This document shows, piece by piece, positions 33,565 through 36,217 of a stretch of 36,217 nt of DNA; the stretch's first letter is position 1; each line of letters opens with the position of its first letter. Both the position numbers and the translations under genes were made by a program. The stretch is from Butyrivibrio sp. (lineage in GTDB: Bacteria > Bacillota > Clostridia > Lachnospirales > Lachnospiraceae). The DNA is taken from assembly GCA_024680925.1 (NCBI GenBank), contig JAILBM010000257.1:1-36217 (forward strand). The letters are read 5' to 3'. The notes beneath the pieces are model-generated. The model worked only from the letters and a program-made list of their open reading frames with translations. It had not been told where the DNA came from and made no database searches.

Positions 33565-34263
33565 TTGAGTAAGGAAAAAGAAAAGGAAAAGGAAATCCTG
33601 GAAGAGGTTTTGGAAGATCTCGAAGAGGAATCTGCAAAAAAGGCTAAGGAAACTCAGGAAAACAGCCAGGAGTCTGATAAAGAGACGGATAAAGAACAAA
33701 GCCCTAAAGCAGATGGCGAAGATACAGAAAATAATGAAGAAACCGGCGCTGCTGAAGAAAATGCAGATAATAATGAAGAAGCGCCAAAGGAAAAAAAGAG
33801 CTTTTTTGGTAAAAAAGAAAAGAAAGATCCATTAAAAGAAAAAATTCAGGAGCTTCAGGATAAATACGTAAGACAGGTTGCTGAATTTGATAATTTCAGA
33901 AAGCGTACCGACAAGGAAAAGAGTCAGATGTTTGAACAGGGACAGGCCAATGTCCTTGAAAAGATTCTTCCTGTTGTAGATAACTTCGAAAGAGGACTTG
34001 CTTCCTCTCCGGAAGATGAACAGGGTAAGGCCTTTGCAGACGGTATGAATATGATATACAAACAGCTCATGAAACAGCTGGAAGATTTGGGAGTAACACC
34101 TATTGAAGCACTTGGACAGGAATTTGATCCTAACCTTCACAATGCAGTAATGCAGGTGGCAAGTGAAGAATATGAGTCGGGAGTAGTAGCTCAGGAACTT
34201 CAAAAAGGTTATAAATTCCATGATACAGTACTTAGACACAGCATGGTTGCTGTAGCAGAGTAA
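33565..34263 (+). CDS. grpE: Nucleotide exchange factor GrpE
   Basis: 232 residues. It releases ADP from DnaK. The N-terminal 80-90 residues are a highly charged, Glu/Lys-rich disordered tail; the coiled coil (about 85-145) contains YVRQVAEFDNFRKRT and the C-terminal beta-wing ends with FDPNLHNAVMQV and VAQELQKGYKFHDTVLRHS. The start is a TTG at 33565 with AAGGAGAT seven to eight bases upstream; no ATG or GTG gives a full N-terminus. It lies 20 bases after hrcA. Confidence 0.95.
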   Translation: MSKEKEKEKEILEEVLEDLEEESAKKAKETQENSQESDKETDKEQSPKADGEDTENNEETGAAEENADNNEEAPKEKKSFFGKKEKKDPLKEKIQELQDKYVRQVAEFDNFRKRTDKEKSQMFEQGQANVLEKILPVVDNFERGLASSPEDEQGKAFADGMNMIYKQLMKQLEDLGVTPIEALGQEFDPNLHNAVMQVASEEYESGVVAQELQKGYKFHDTVLRHSMVAVAE

Positions 34264-34281
34264 TGGTTTATATAGATTATT

Positions 34282-34426
34282 ATGCATTCTTGTCACTTAG
34301 TTCCGAGAATGCTGCAAATAGGCTATTATAAGGCGACTTCGTCGCAGAGCCTATTTGCCACTTGAATCATTTTCTTACGAAAACCGCAGCAAGTGCGGAT
34401 TTCTGTTTGAAGTTACAAGAATACAT
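34282..34426 (+). other. Intercistronic folded element between grpE and dnaK
   Basis: Ends pair: ATGCATTCTTGT (34282-34293) with ACAAGAATACAT (34415-34426), 12 bp with one mismatch. Inside, GCAAATAGGCT (34314-34324) pairs with AGCCTATTTGC (34348-34358), containing GCGAC-TTC-GTCGC (34333-34345), and CCGCA-GCAAG-TGCGG (34384-34398). No gene lies in this 195-base gap. It may be an mRNA processing or stabilising element, or a small inserted repeat. Confidence 0.6.
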
Positions 34427-34440
34427 CATTTTTAGTATAA

Positions 34441-36217
<1,777 letters not shown>

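Noticed and set aside
33832-34296. 154-residue minus-strand frame over grpE
   Set aside because: Shadow of the well-conserved grpE reading frame with no ribosome site.

Overview
This window looks like ordinary core chromosome of a low-GC, spore-former-related anaerobe of the Clostridia, most likely family Lachnospiraceae (Butyrivibrio/Roseburia-like). That is an inference from gene content: pyruvate:ferredoxin oxidoreductase, an adjacent glgC-glgD pair, spoVG, a MecA adaptor, a SleB-type wall hydrolase, a DUF6465-type Lys/Ala-rich protein, a CIRCE-controlled hrcA-grpE-dnaK operon, and AT-rich DNA. I see no phage, insertion sequence, CRISPR array, rRNA or tRNA.

Layout. 1-3.4 kb: 3' part of the pyruvate:ferredoxin oxidoreductase gene (+), then back-to-back terminators and mecA (-). 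4.2-4.9 kb: a 706-bp gene-free stretch holding a consensus-like promoter followed by a candidate structured RNA of about 237 nt. 4.9-9.3 kb: a (+) run of a membrane-anchored SH3/GH18 protein, tsaC, rpiB, upp and a dCMP deaminase; the last four match a known Firmicutes cluster. 9.3-16.8 kb: a coiled-coil SleB-type hydrolase, a convergent DUF402 gene, a large unknown exported protein and a GH2 beta-galactosidase. 16.8-21.9 kb (-): murC, then a dnaD-like / dnaI-like / prs operon, with tandem DnaA-box-like 9-mers between murC and dnaD. 22-25 kb (+): glgC-glgD-spoVG. 25-29.2 kb: pth-mfd. 29.3-31.4 kb: an aminotransferase and uppP. 31.5-32.1 kb: the Lys/Ala-rich protein, followed by a palindrome-rich GC island. 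32.4 kb to the end: CIRCE-hrcA-grpE-dnaK, with dnaK cut by the window edge.

How the parts connect. PFOR makes acetyl-CoA and reduced ferredoxin; beta-galactosidase feeds hexoses; GlgC/GlgD divert glucose-1-phosphate to glycogen; Prs, Upp, RpiB and dCMP deaminase serve nucleotide supply; DnaD and DnaI load the replicative helicase; MurC and UppP serve wall precursor synthesis; the GH18 and SleB proteins remodel the envelope; MecA, HrcA, GrpE and DnaK handle protein quality control.

I did not find a clear new defence or mobile system. The best leads are the structured RNA at 4.4 kb, the DnaA-box array ahead of the helicase-loader/PRPP synthetase operon, the intercistronic fold between grpE and dnaK, the palindromic island at 32.2 kb, and the large unknown exported protein translationally coupled to lacZ. 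Promoters and hairpins were found by eye and none was computed with a folding or scoring program.
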